Part shown: positions 31,072 through 41,247 of the stretch, one piece after another
How positions within the stretch are numbered: position 1 is the stretch's first letter
Layout: every line of letters starts with the position of its first letter
Assembly: GCF_965203655.1 (NCBI RefSeq)
Contig: NZ_CBDBDD010000008.1
Span: 62,001 to 126,000, forward strand
Direction of reading: 5' to 3'
Length of the DNA stretch: 64,000 bases
Source of the DNA: Poriferisodalis sp965203655
GTDB lineage: Bacteria; Actinomycetota; Acidimicrobiia; Acidimicrobiales; Poriferisodalaceae
Notes under the pieces: generated by a model
Database searches by the model: none
Told to the model about the DNA's origin: nothing
What the model saw: the letters and a program-made list of their open reading frames with translations, nothing else
Made by a program: the position numbers and the translations under genes

Positions 31072-32166
31072 GTGTCGGGCGCCTTGGAATCCCTGCGGCT
31101 GGATGCGCTGGAAGCCGAACGGGCCGAACTCGAACGGAAGCTCGGCGAGGGCGCCGCTTCGGGCGACCGCGCCCAGTTCGCGGAGCTCGGCCGGCGCCTG
31201 GCGCGCATCGGCGAGATCATCGACGTCGCGCACGAGACCCAGCGTGCGCGCGCGGACGCCGAGGCCGCCCACGACCTCCTCGAGGCGAGCGACGGCGATG
31301 ACGCGGCCGAGGCGTCCCAGATGCTCGAAGCCGCACAGCAGCGCGCCGCCGAACTCGACGAGCGCTTGGAGATCCTGCTGCTGCCCACCGATCCGAATGA
31401 CGAGCGCGACGTCATCGTGGAGATCCAGGGTGCCGAGGGCGGCGAGGAAGCGAACATCTGGGCCCGGGACCTGTTCGAGATGTATCGGGCGTACGTCGCG
31501 GCCCAAGGGGGATGGTCGCTGGAACTGCTCGGCAGCCAGGACAGCGACATGGGCGGGTTCACCAACGTGACGTTCGCGGTGCGCGGTCCGGGTGTCTGGC
31601 GCGGGCTGAAGCACGAGGGGGGACCGCATCGGGTGCAACGCGTGCCGGTCACCGAATCACAGGGCCGTGTCCACACGTCGTCTGCGACGGTGAGCGTCCT
31701 GCCGGAGGCCGAGGAGGTCGACGTCGAGATCGACCCGAACGACCTGATCGTCGACACATTCCGATCGTCGGGGCCGGGCGGCCAGTCGGTCAACACGACC
31801 GACTCAGCCGTGCGCGTCACCCACAAGCCCACCGGGGTGGTCGTGTCGATGCAAGACGAGAAGAGCCAGTTGCAAAACCGCGCCAAGGCCATGCGGGTGC
31901 TGCGCTCGCGCTTGTTGCAGCTCCAGCAGGAAGCACACGCGGCGGAGGTGGCCGCTCACAAGCGGGATCAGGTCCGCGGGGGTGGCCGGTCCGAGAAGAT
32001 CCGGACGTACAACTTCAAGGAGAACCGGGTCACCGATCACCGCGTGGGCCTGACGATCTACAAGCTGGACCGGGTCCTCGCCGGCGAGTTGGACGAGATC
32101 ACCGACGCCCTCCAGCGCGCCGAGCACGCCGAGCGACTCGCTGCCGTGGCTGACGCTCGCGACTGA
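31072..32166 (+). CDS. prfA: Peptide chain release factor 1
   Basis: The 364-residue factor recognises UAA and UAG and releases the nascent chain. It shows the long N-terminal coiled-coil domain, EGGEEANIWARDLFEMY, VQRVPVTESQGRVHTS (broken from the longer family block), the catalytic GGQ in RSSGPGGQSVNTTDSAVR (about residue 238) and KIRTYNFKENRVTDHR. The anticodon-like PxT tripeptide region is present as PVT. The next gene encodes the methylase that modifies the GGQ glutamine. Confidence 0.96.
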   Translation: MSGALESLRLDALEAERAELERKLGEGAASGDRAQFAELGRRLARIGEIIDVAHETQRARADAEAAHDLLEASDGDDAAEASQMLEAAQQRAAELDERLEILLLPTDPNDERDVIVEIQGAEGGEEANIWARDLFEMYRAYVAAQGGWSLELLGSQDSDMGGFTNVTFAVRGPGVWRGLKHEGGPHRVQRVPVTESQGRVHTSSATVSVLPEAEEVDVEIDPNDLIVDTFRSSGPGGQSVNTTDSAVRVTHKPTGVVVSMQDEKSQLQNRAKAMRVLRSRLLQLQQEAHAAEVAAHKRDQVRGGGRSEKIRTYNFKENRVTDHRVGLTIYKLDRVLAGELDEITDALQRAEHAERLAAVADARD

Positions 32167-32176
32167 CGGCGCTTCG

Positions 32177-33748
32177 GTGGTGCAGCGAAGTCCGCACACG
32201 CCGGGCAAGGAGGCCCTGACGCTCGGGGACCTCTACCGCGGGCTGCGCTCGCAGTTCGAGTCGGCCGGCGTGAGTGAACCCGAAGTCAGTGCCCGCTGGA
32301 TCGCGGCGCAGGCCAGCGGCGGCGACACCGCGCAGATTGCCCTGGCACCGCAGACGCCGATGACGGTGCGCATGGTGGCGCACGCCGATGCCATGGCGGC
32401 CCGGCGGATTGCAGGCGAGCCGTTGCAGTACGTACTGGGCAGCTGGGCATTCCGCCAGCTCGACTTGGCAGTGGACAGCCGGGCGCTGATCCCGCGCCCC
32501 GAGACCGAAGCCGTCGCCGGCATCGCCGTCGACTGGCTCGTCCAGACCGTGCGCCGCCGGCGTCTGTCTGAGGTCACCGTGGCCGATCTGGGCGCGGGCT
32601 GCGGCGCGATCGCGCTGTCGATCGCCCAGGAGGTGCCCCAAGCTCGCGTGTACGCCACCGACAGCTCTGCAGATGCTCTGGCGCTGGCGGCGGCCAACCT
32701 GGCAGGCGTCGGGCACGCCGCATCGCGGGTCTCGCTGCATCAGGGGAGCTGGTTCGAGGCGCTGGAGGGCGTGCACGCTCCCAACGACATCGATTGCAGC
32801 GCGATCCTGCTGCGGGGACAGCTCCACGCCGTCGTGTCCAACCCGCCGTATGTGGCCGACGGCGAGCCGCTCGCGCCAGAGATCGACGACTGGGAACCGC
32901 GTGAGGCGCTGTACGCGGGGCCGGACGGGCTCAGCGCGGTACGCGAGATCGTCCGGGAAGCGCGCAGCTGGTTGGCGCCGGGCGGGCTGCTCGTCGTGGA
33001 AATCGCGAGCGACCAGGGGTCGGCTGTCGCGGCCCTAGCCGAGGCCCGCGGCTACGAGCGGGTGCGCATCGAACGCGATCTGGCCGGCTCGGAGCGTGTC
33101 CTGGTCGCCATGCGGCCGCGCGACGAGCCGGATGCGCTCGAACTGGAAACCGCGGCTCGGCGGCTTCTGGACGGAGACTTCGTTGTAGCGCCCACTGACA
33201 CGATCTGCGGGGTGATGGCGCGCTACGCGGACACCGACGCCGTGGCCCGCGTCTGCGAGGCCAAGGAGCGTCCCCGCAGCGAGCCCATGCCGATCCTGGT
33301 CTCGGGGCTGGCGCAGGCCGATGAGCTGGTCGAGCTGAGTCCAGCTGCACGAGCGCTCGCGGAGCAGCATTGGCCCGGCGGCCTGACGCTCGTCGCGAAA
33401 CGCAGGGATGGCCCCGACCCGCTGCACGGACGCGAAACCCTGGGCGTGCGGGCGCCGGCGTTGGGCTGGCTGCGCTGGCTCATCGACGACGTCGGACCCG
33501 TCACCGGCACCAGCGCCAACCGCCACGGTCATCCCACACCGGCCAGCGCCTCCGATGCGGCGATGGGCCTGGCAACGAGCGCTGGCGAGATGGCAGTACC
33601 CGGGCGTGTCATCCGCGGGCAGGCAGCCGGGGGAACTGCATCCACCGTGGTGGATGTCACCGGCGAAACGCCGATCATCCTGCGAGCCGGCGCCGTCCGG
33701 GCTGAAGCGCTCGAAATTCCCGAAGTTTCTGCCGGATCTGGCGACTGA
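32177..33748 (+). CDS. PrmC-TsaC fusion: release-factor glutamine methylase plus threonylcarbamoyl-AMP synthase
   Basis: One 523-residue protein carries two translation-related enzymes. Residues about 1-310 are PrmC/HemK, which methylates the GGQ Gln of release factors: a helical N-terminal domain, IPRPETEAV, the SAM-binding VADLGAGCGAIALSIA and the catalytic VSNPPYVA. Residues about 320-523 are a TsaC/Sua5/YrdC domain making threonylcarbamoyl-AMP for the t6A tRNA modification: FVVAPTDTICGVMARY, KERPRSEPMPILV, WPGGLTLV and GPVTGTSANRHG. There is no stop or frameshift between them. It follows prfA by ten bases. GTG 32177 is used; GTG 32180 is next to it. Confidence 0.92.
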   Translation: MVQRSPHTPGKEALTLGDLYRGLRSQFESAGVSEPEVSARWIAAQASGGDTAQIALAPQTPMTVRMVAHADAMAARRIAGEPLQYVLGSWAFRQLDLAVDSRALIPRPETEAVAGIAVDWLVQTVRRRRLSEVTVADLGAGCGAIALSIAQEVPQARVYATDSSADALALAAANLAGVGHAASRVSLHQGSWFEALEGVHAPNDIDCSAILLRGQLHAVVSNPPYVADGEPLAPEIDDWEPREALYAGPDGLSAVREIVREARSWLAPGGLLVVEIASDQGSAVAALAEARGYERVRIERDLAGSERVLVAMRPRDEPDALELETAARRLLDGDFVVAPTDTICGVMARYADTDAVARVCEAKERPRSEPMPILVSGLAQADELVELSPAARALAEQHWPGGLTLVAKRRDGPDPLHGRETLGVRAPALGWLRWLIDDVGPVTGTSANRHGHPTPASASDAAMGLATSAGEMAVPGRVIRGQAAGGTASTVVDVTGETPIILRAGAVRAEALEIPEVSAGSGD

Positions 33749-33777
33749 GCAGCGGCGACCGCTGCGAGACTGACGCC

Positions 33778-34251
33778 GTGGCAGAGGGCAATTCGTCCAC
33801 CCCGAACGAAACCGTCATCGCGCTCGCCGCTGATCACGCCGGCTGGGAACTGAAGGACCGCCTGGCGCAGCACCTGCGCGACGGCGGCTACGACATCGTC
33901 GACTTGGGCACGAACAGTCCCGAATCGGTCGACTACCCCGATTTCGGCGAGGCCGTCGGCGAGGCCGTAGCAAGCCAGACGGCAGATCTCGGTGTGGCCG
34001 TGTGCGGCAGCGGCATCGGCATCGCGATGGCCGCTGGCAAGGTGGCCGGCATCCGTGCCGCCACCGTGCACGACGAGACATCGGCCCGGCTCGCCCGCGA
34101 GCACAACGACGCCAACGTGATCTGCCTCGGCGCTCGCCTGCTGGATCACGCCGGGGCGGTCGCCGCACTCGACGCGTACCTCGCTGCGGCGTTCGAAGGC
34201 GGACGGCATCAGCGACGCGTGGACAAGATCGACGCACTCGGCCGGCGCTGA
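33778..34251 (+). CDS. rpiB: Ribose-5-phosphate isomerase B
   Basis: The 157-residue enzyme interconverts ribose 5-phosphate and ribulose 5-phosphate in the pentose phosphate pathway. It shows ALAADHAGWELKD near the N-terminus, DLGTNSPESVDYPDF, the catalytic VCGSGIGIAMAAGK (Cys about residue 80) and HNDANVICLGARLL, all diagnostic for the RpiB family. GTG start at 33778. Same strand as the prmC-tsaC gene with a 29-base gap. Confidence 0.95.
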   Translation: MAEGNSSTPNETVIALAADHAGWELKDRLAQHLRDGGYDIVDLGTNSPESVDYPDFGEAVGEAVASQTADLGVAVCGSGIGIAMAAGKVAGIRAATVHDETSARLAREHNDANVICLGARLLDHAGAVAALDAYLAAAFEGGRHQRRVDKIDALGRR

Positions 34252-34323
34252 GACTGTGTGGCGCCCGACGGCGCAACGAGGCACACCGCGCCCACGACGG
34301 GCATTGCAAGGAGACACAGCTTG

Positions 34324-35592
34324 ATGACCCGAAAGCACCCCACAGCAGCGAGCTGGGCGCCGCTCGGCGATCCCGAGATCGATGCCGTGCTGGCGGCCGA
34401 ACTCGAGCGCCAGATGACGACGATCCAGCTCATTGCCTCGGAGAACTTCGCATCGCCCGCCGTCATGGCAGCGACGGGCAGCGTGCTCACCAACAAGTAC
34501 AGCGAGGGCTATCCCCGTCGCCGCTACTACGGCGGCAATGCCAACGCCGACACGGCCGAGCAGCTCGCCATCGACCGCGTGAAGGCGCTCTTCGGTGCCG
34601 AGCACGCGAACGTGCAGCCCCACTCGGGATCACAGGCCAACGCCGCGGTGTACCTCGCACTGCTCGACATCGGCGACACCGTGATGGGCATGAGCCTCGA
34701 CCACGGCGGGCACCTCACCCACGGGTCGCCGGTCAATGCCAGCGGCAAGCTCTACAACTTCGTCAGCTACGGCCTGACACGCAGCGACGAGCGCATCGAT
34801 TACGAGGCCATGGCCGAGCTGGCCCGCGAGCACCGGCCCAAGCTGATCGTGGCTGGCGCCACGGCGTATCCCCGCCGCATCGACGCGGCGCCGTTCCGGG
34901 AGATCTGCGACGAGATCGGCGCAGCATTCATGTTCGACGCAGCGCACATCGCCGGTCTGATCGTGGGGGGCGTGCATCCCAACCCGGTCCCGCACGCGGA
35001 CATCGTCACGTTCACGACCCACAAGACCATGCGCGGGCCGCGCGGCGGAACGATCCTGTGCACCCAGGAATACGCGAAGCGCATCGACTCGGCGGTCTTC
35101 CCGGGCAGCCAGGGCGGGCCGCTCGATCATGCGGTCGCTGCCAAGGCGGTGGGCTTCGCCGAGGCCGCCCGTCCCGAGTTCGCGGCCTACCAGGCCCGCA
35201 TCGTCGAGAACGCTGCGGCGCTCGCCGACGTCCTCGGCCAGCACGGCTTCCGGCTGGTGTCCGGTGGCACCGACAATCACCTGCTGCTGATCGACTTGCG
35301 CACGTTCGATCCTGATCTCACCGGCAAGGTCGCGCAAGAAGCCTTGGATGCTGCAGGCATCACGCTGAACCGCAATGCGATCCCCGACGATCCCCGCTCG
35401 CCCTTCGTGACCAGCGGCTTGCGCATGGGCACCCCATCGGTCACCACCCAAGGCATGGGCCCCGCCGAGATGGCCCAGATCGCCGAGTTCACCGCCCGAG
35501 TGCTGCGCGCCCCCGACGACGAGGCCACCATCGCCCAGGTGCGCGCCGAAGTCGCCGAGCTCTGCGCTGCTCACCCGCCCTACGAAGACTGA
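34324..35592 (+). CDS. glyA: Serine hydroxymethyltransferase
   Basis: The 422-residue PLP enzyme converts serine plus tetrahydrofolate to glycine and methylene-THF. It shows LIASENFASPAV, NKYSEGYPRRRYYGG, HSGSQANAAVY, the PLP lysine in TFTTHKTMRGPRGG (about residue 235) and a C-terminal TSGLRMGTPSVTTQGM. ATG 34324 is chosen because AGGAGA lies upstream and the alternative at 34258 adds an unconserved extension. The rpiB-glyA-atp order is common in Actinobacteria. Confidence 0.96.
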   Translation: MTRKHPTAASWAPLGDPEIDAVLAAELERQMTTIQLIASENFASPAVMAATGSVLTNKYSEGYPRRRYYGGNANADTAEQLAIDRVKALFGAEHANVQPHSGSQANAAVYLALLDIGDTVMGMSLDHGGHLTHGSPVNASGKLYNFVSYGLTRSDERIDYEAMAELAREHRPKLIVAGATAYPRRIDAAPFREICDEIGAAFMFDAAHIAGLIVGGVHPNPVPHADIVTFTTHKTMRGPRGGTILCTQEYAKRIDSAVFPGSQGGPLDHAVAAKAVGFAEAARPEFAAYQARIVENAAALADVLGQHGFRLVSGGTDNHLLLIDLRTFDPDLTGKVAQEALDAAGITLNRNAIPDDPRSPFVTSGLRMGTPSVTTQGMGPAEMAQIAEFTARVLRAPDDEATIAQVRAEVAELCAAHPPYED

Positions 35593-35598
35593 CACTCG

Positions 35599-35604
35599 TA
35601 GCCT
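35599..35604 (+). promoter_or_regulatory. Leaderless -10 box at the head of the atp operon
   Basis: TAGCCT lies six bases before ATG 35611, the first gene of the ATP synthase cluster, and decides for that start over GTG 35605. Confidence 0.5.
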
Positions 35605-35610
35605 GTGCGC

Positions 35611-35952
35611 ATGGCACGCGGCTCCGCCGGCGGCAACGGCAGCGATGACGGTTTGGCCAAGGCCATCGAGATCGTGGTGACGCCAGCCATATTCGCAGCG
35701 GCGGGCTTCGGGCTGGACCGATGGTGGGACACCGGACCATGGCTCGCGCTGAGCTTCGGCGTGACTGCGTTCGTTGTGAAGCTGCTTGTCGAGTGGTACC
35801 GCTACGCCGAGCGCATGCGGATCCACGAGCAAGAGATGGCCTCAAGCCGTCCTTCCAGGCGGCGGGGCATCGATCGCGATGCCGGCATCGACGAACCGGC
35901 ATCGCTGCCGACAGGAGTGTCGCTCGAAGCTGACGCCGACTCGCCCGCGTGA
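35611..35952 (+). CDS. AtpZ/AtpI-like small membrane protein of the atp operon
   Basis: The 113-residue protein has two hydrophobic segments (about residues 22-40 and 45-62) containing AAAGFGLDRWWDTGPW, the arrangement of AtpZ-like proteins (F0F1-ATPase accessory subunit), followed by a charged cytoplasmic tail. It is the first gene of the ATP synthase cluster and overlaps the next gene by four bases. Such proteins are thought to help c-ring assembly or Mg transport; the role here is inferred from position. Confidence 0.8.
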   Translation: MARGSAGGNGSDDGLAKAIEIVVTPAIFAAAGFGLDRWWDTGPWLALSFGVTAFVVKLLVEWYRYAERMRIHEQEMASSRPSRRRGIDRDAGIDEPASLPTGVSLEADADSPA

Positions 35953-36386
35953 ATCCCGAACGCGACGAACGCTCCCCGGAATGGCGCATCGCGTTGGACA
36001 TGGCGCGGCGGAGTCTGTGGGTTTTCCCGGCTTGGGTTGTCGTCAGCGGATTGTTCTGGGGAATGGGCGGGGCGTTCTCGTCGGCACTTGGCTATGCGCT
36101 GGTCATCGGCAATCTTGCGGCGGCTGCAGCGCTCATGGCTTGGGGTGCGCGCACGTCGCCGGTCGCGCTCATGGGGGCCACGCTGGGCGGCTTCATCGCG
36201 CGTCTTGCAGTGCTCGCCGGCATCGTTCTGGGTGCCAGTCAGCTCGGCTTCTTCGAGCCTGTGCCCATCGCGATCACCATCATCGCGAGCCATCTCGGTC
36301 TGCTTGTGTGGGAGATCCGCTATGTTTCCCTGCGGCTCGCAGCCCCAGGCCTTGATCTTCAACGTCCCGGCAAGGAGCAGAAGTGA
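35949..36386 (+). CDS. atpI: AtpI-like ATP synthase subunit I
   Basis: The 145-residue integral membrane protein has four predicted helices: LWVFPAWVVVSGLFWGMGG, GYALVIGNLAAAAALMAWG, a Gly/Ala-rich third helix and an Ile-rich fourth. This is the layout of the ATP synthase I chain, which assists c-ring assembly. GTG 35949 overlaps the upstream stop and its own stop overlaps the atpB start, so three genes are translationally chained. Confidence 0.8.
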   Translation: MNPERDERSPEWRIALDMARRSLWVFPAWVVVSGLFWGMGGAFSSALGYALVIGNLAAAAALMAWGARTSPVALMGATLGGFIARLAVLAGIVLGASQLGFFEPVPIAITIIASHLGLLVWEIRYVSLRLAAPGLDLQRPGKEQK

Positions 36387-37180
36387 ATTTCCCTGACATC
36401 GGGCACCTCTTGGAGTGGCCGAACATCCTGCCGGGTCTCGACGACACGGTGTTCGCGCTGAACAAGGTCGGCATCATCTACCTCTTCGCCTTCGTGGCGC
36501 CGGTGGTGATGTTCGTGATGGCGAAGCGTCGCTACGACCGGGCGGAAGTCATCACTGCCCCCCGCGGCATCCAGACCGTGGCAGAGACTTCGGTGCAGTT
36601 CATTCGCGAGAACATCATCATGCAGTCGATCGGCCCCGATGGCCTGCGTTACCTGCCGTTCTTGCTGACGATGTTCTTCTTCATCCTGTTCTCGAACATC
36701 ACCGAGGTGGTCCCCCTCATCCACTTCCCAGGCAACGCGCGCATGGCGATGCCACTAGCGCTCGCGATCTTGGTCTGGCTGGTATTCAACGGCATCGGCA
36801 TCAAGCACCACGGCTTCTTCGGCTACCTGAAGAACGTGGTGATCCCGCCAGGCGTACCGAAGGCGCTGCTTCCGCTGGTGGCGCTCATCGAGTTCGTCTC
36901 GACGTTCTTTGTGCGGCCCTTCTCGCTGGCGGTGCGGCTCTTCGCGAACATGCTTGCCGGCCACCTGCTGCTGGTCACGTTCGCTGTGCTGTCTCACACT
37001 GTGTTCTGGCTGGCGCTCACCGACAGCACGCCCACCTGGCTGGTCATCATCACGCCGGCACCGTTCTTGATGCTGATCGGGCTCACGGCCTTCGAGATCC
37101 TGGTCTCAGTGCTGCAGGCGTTCATCTTCACCATCCTCACCGCTGTGTACATCGGCGGCGCACTGCACCCAGAGCACTAA
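36383..37180 (+). CDS. atpB: ATP synthase Fo subunit a
   Basis: The 265-residue membrane subunit forms the proton half-channels next to the c-ring. Multiple helices are visible; the essential Arg lies in FVRPFSLAVRLFANMLAGH (about residue 194), as in all subunit a proteins. GTG 36383 overlaps the AtpI stop. The spacing of 69 bases to atpE contains the atpE ribosome-binding site. Confidence 0.96.
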   Translation: MNFPDIGHLLEWPNILPGLDDTVFALNKVGIIYLFAFVAPVVMFVMAKRRYDRAEVITAPRGIQTVAETSVQFIRENIIMQSIGPDGLRYLPFLLTMFFFILFSNITEVVPLIHFPGNARMAMPLALAILVWLVFNGIGIKHHGFFGYLKNVVIPPGVPKALLPLVALIEFVSTFFVRPFSLAVRLFANMLAGHLLLVTFAVLSHTVFWLALTDSTPTWLVIITPAPFLMLIGLTAFEILVSVLQAFIFTILTAVYIGGALHPEH

Positions 37181-37249
37181 TCCGACGGCCGCAGCCGCGG
37201 CCCAATCCACAGATCCCCACAAACAGTTCCCGAACAACAGGAGAGACGA

Positions 37250-37504
37250 GTGATCGAATTGCTCGCACAAGCGGACAACGCGGTCGACGGCCTCAAGGCT
37301 GTCGGCGCCGGTTTGGGCTACGGCCTTGCGGCCATTGGCCCCGGCGTTGGCATCGGCCTTGTCGTCGGCAATGCCATCACGGCGATGGCGCGCCAACCCG
37401 AATCAGCAGGCATGGTCCGCACGACCATGTTCCTGGGCATCGCGTTCACTGAGGCATTGGCCCTCATCGGTTTCGTGGTGTTCATCCTGCTGAACTTCGC
37501 GTAG
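37250..37504 (+). CDS. atpE: ATP synthase Fo subunit c
   Basis: The 84-residue helical hairpin forms the rotor ring. Helix 1 has the Gly-rich GVGIGLVVGNAITAMARQPE, and helix 2 carries the ion-binding Glu in GIAFTEALALIGF. The Glu is followed by Ala and the Na-type ES/T motif is absent, so proton coupling is expected. Strong ribosome-binding site CAGGAGA before GTG 37250, as fits the high copy number of this subunit. Confidence 0.97.
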   Translation: MIELLAQADNAVDGLKAVGAGLGYGLAAIGPGVGIGLVVGNAITAMARQPESAGMVRTTMFLGIAFTEALALIGFVVFILLNFA

Positions 37505-37513
37505 GAGGCGGCA

Positions 37514-38038
37514 GTGAACACCGCTGTAGCAGGGGGACTGCTCACCGCCTCGAACCCGATCATCCCCGAATGGTTCGAGGTGATCTGGGGTTCGATTGCG
37601 TTCTTTCTCCTTCTCATCGTGATGTGGAAGCTCGCGATCCCGCCGATCAGGCGGGCGATGGAGGCGCGCACTGAGCGCATCCAGGGCGACCTCGACGCCG
37701 CGGCTACTGCCAAGACCGAGGCCGAGGAGCTGCGTGCGACCTACGACGCTCGCCTGGCCGAGGCCAACGCGGAAGCGGCGCGCATCATCGAGGAAGCACG
37801 TGCGCAGGCCGAGGAAGTCCGCCAGGAGCGGCTCGCAGCCATCGAGCCTGAGATCGCCGAGCGACGTGCGCAGGCCGAGGCCGACATCGTGGCCGCCCGT
37901 GAGCGTGCCATGGCCGAGGTGCGCGCTGACATCACTTCGATCGCGGTAGGTGCCGCCGAGCAGGTGGTGATGGCCAGCATCGACGAGGCGGCGCACGCCC
38001 AGTTGATCGAGGATTACATCGAGCGGGTGGGGAACTGA
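37514..38038 (+). CDS. atpF: ATP synthase Fo subunit b
   Basis: The 174-residue stator subunit has one N-terminal membrane helix (about residues 20-40, IAFFLLLIVMWKLAIPP) followed by a long charged, Ala/Glu/Arg-rich coiled coil that forms the peripheral stalk. A near-perfect AGGAGG at 37503-37508 precedes GTG 37514 by five bases and overlaps the atpE stop. Only one b gene is present. Confidence 0.95.
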   Translation: MNTAVAGGLLTASNPIIPEWFEVIWGSIAFFLLLIVMWKLAIPPIRRAMEARTERIQGDLDAAATAKTEAEELRATYDARLAEANAEAARIIEEARAQAEEVRQERLAAIEPEIAERRAQAEADIVAARERAMAEVRADITSIAVGAAEQVVMASIDEAAHAQLIEDYIERVGN

Positions 38039-38124
38039 GCCGCCCCGCCGCAGGTTCCCGCCCTCGCCAGCAGCACCGCGTTGGCTGCAACGGCAGGCGG
38101 TGGACCCCCACAGGAGTTGAACTG

Positions 38125-38145
38125 ATGATCGGGATCGACCGATGA
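38125..38145 (+). CDS. Six-codon minicistron upstream of atpH
   Basis: ATG-ATC-GGG-ATC-GAC-CGA-TGA encodes MIGIDR. AGGAG at 38113-38117 is seven bases before its ATG, an excellent ribosome-binding site, and its stop overlaps the atpH ATG in the sequence ATGA. atpH itself has no ribosome-binding site at normal distance. The likely role is to load ribosomes that then restart on atpH; this is inference from geometry. Confidence 0.5.
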   Translation: MIGIDR

Positions 38146-38665
38146 GCGAGCGAACCGAGGGCTACGCAGGTGCCGTGGTAGCAATCGCCCAAGCCGAAGA
38201 TGTGCTCGACCGAGTCACCTCTGAACTGGCGTCGGTGGGACGGGCTGCATCGGGCAACGAAGAGTTGCGCCGCGTGCTGTCGGATCGCACGGTGCCGGCG
38301 TCACGTCGCATCGGCATCGTGGAAGACCTGCTGGCCGACCAGGCGTCGCCGGTCACCCTGAATGTGGTGGCGATGCTCGTAGGCGCCGGCCGAGGCGGCG
38401 ACCTTGAGGCCATAGCAGCCGAAGCGCTGGAACTGGCCGCGGCCACGCGAGGCGAGGCGGTGGCCGAAGTCCGCTCGGCAGTCGCGCTCACTGACGAGCA
38501 GATCGCCCGGGTGGCCGAGGCGCTGAGCGGTGCCAGCGGCCGCAACGTGACCGTCCATGTCGTAGTGGACCCTGAGATCCTCGGAGGACTGACCGCCCAG
38601 ATCGGCGACACAGTTTTCGACGGCTCGGTTCGCACCCGGCTCGACCAGATGAAGGAGCGCCTGTC

Positions 38666-38669
<4 letters not shown>
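38142..38669 (+). CDS. atpH: ATP synthase F1 subunit delta
   Basis: The 175-residue protein links the peripheral stalk to the top of F1. It begins EGYAGAVVAIAQAEDVLDRV, typical of the delta N-terminal helical domain, and ends with the family signature VDPEILGGLTAQIGDTVFDGSVRTRL (given here in two parts: VDPEILGGLTAQIGD and VFDGSVRTRLDQ). ATG 38142 overlaps the minicistron stop; its own stop overlaps the atpA GTG. Confidence 0.94.
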
Positions 38670-40222
<1,553 letters not shown>

Positions 40223-40239
40223 GCGGGGACTGAGCACCG

Positions 40240-41208
40240 ATGGCAAGCGGTCAGGAGCGCATTCTTCGGCGTCGCATCAGGTCGATCGACGCCACCAAGA
40301 AGATCACGCGCGCCATGGAGCTGATCGCTGCCTCACGCATCGTCCGAGCCCAGGCCCGAGTGCGGGCAGCACGGCCCTACAGCGACAAGGTCACCGCGGT
40401 CATCGCCAACTTGGCGTCCGCCGGCGGCGAAGCCGACCACCCGTTGCTGCGCGAGCCGGCCGAGGTGACCAAGGTCGCCTACGTGGCCATTGCTGCAGAC
40501 CGCGGCCTGTGCGGCGGTTACAACAACAATGTCCTGCGGGCCACCGAGCGGGCCATCGCTGCCGACGCAGCGGAGGGCCGTGACTACGAGCTGGTGCTGT
40601 CGGGGCGCAAGGCGCTCGGGTACTTCCGCTTCCGCAACTACCGCATCGCGGCGGGTTTCGAGGGCTTCAGCGACCAGCCCAGCTACGCCGACGCTCAGCA
40701 GGTAGCTGCGGCGGCGACCGAGCTGTTCGAGAACGGCTGCCAGCGGGTCATGCTGGCGTACACCCAGTTCCACTCCATGGGCAATCAGTCGGTGGCGATC
40801 GTGCCGTTCATGCCGCTCGACACGGGTGACTTCGACGAAGCGGACGGCGCCGAGGACTCGGGGGGCGGCCCCGAGGGCGGTTACGAGTTCGAGCCCGAAC
40901 CCGCCGTCATCCTCGAGCGGCTGCTGCCGCGCTATGCCGAAGCCCGGCTCTACTCGGCACTGCTCGAAGCCTCGGCGTCAGAGCATGCAGCCCGCCAGCG
41001 CGCCATGAAGGCAGCCACCGACAACGCCGAAGAACTCAAGATCAACCTGACGCGCATCATGAACCGTGCCCGCCAGGACGCCATCACCACCGAGATCATG
41101 GAGATCGTCGGTGGCGCCGAGGCGCTCGCGCAGACCGGCGGTGAAGTCGACCTGCTCTCCGACACCATCGAAGCCCGTACTGCGGACTTGTTCCGTGCAC
41201 GCGAGTAA
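40240..41208 (+). CDS. atpG: ATP synthase F1 subunit gamma
   Basis: The 322-residue central shaft subunit has the N-terminal helix RIRSIDATKKITRAMELIAA and the C-terminal helix MKAATDNAEELKINLTRIMN, separated by the Rossmann-like domain with ADRGLCGGYNNNV. An acidic Gly/Glu-rich insertion (DGAEDSGGGPEGGYEFEPEP, about residues 204-223) is of the kind I recall from actinobacterial gamma subunits. Confidence 0.96.
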   Translation: MASGQERILRRRIRSIDATKKITRAMELIAASRIVRAQARVRAARPYSDKVTAVIANLASAGGEADHPLLREPAEVTKVAYVAIAADRGLCGGYNNNVLRATERAIAADAAEGRDYELVLSGRKALGYFRFRNYRIAAGFEGFSDQPSYADAQQVAAAATELFENGCQRVMLAYTQFHSMGNQSVAIVPFMPLDTGDFDEADGAEDSGGGPEGGYEFEPEPAVILERLLPRYAEARLYSALLEASASEHAARQRAMKAATDNAEELKINLTRIMNRARQDAITTEIMEIVGGAEALAQTGGEVDLLSDTIEARTADLFRARE

Positions 41209-41247
41209 CCCCACCGAACCTCCGCTCTGCTCGAAGGAGTGACAGAC

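Noticed and set aside
37250..37504. Sodium-coupled ATP synthase c-ring
   Set aside because: The Glu in helix 2 is followed by Ala and the paired polar residues of sodium-type rings are absent, so proton coupling is expected.
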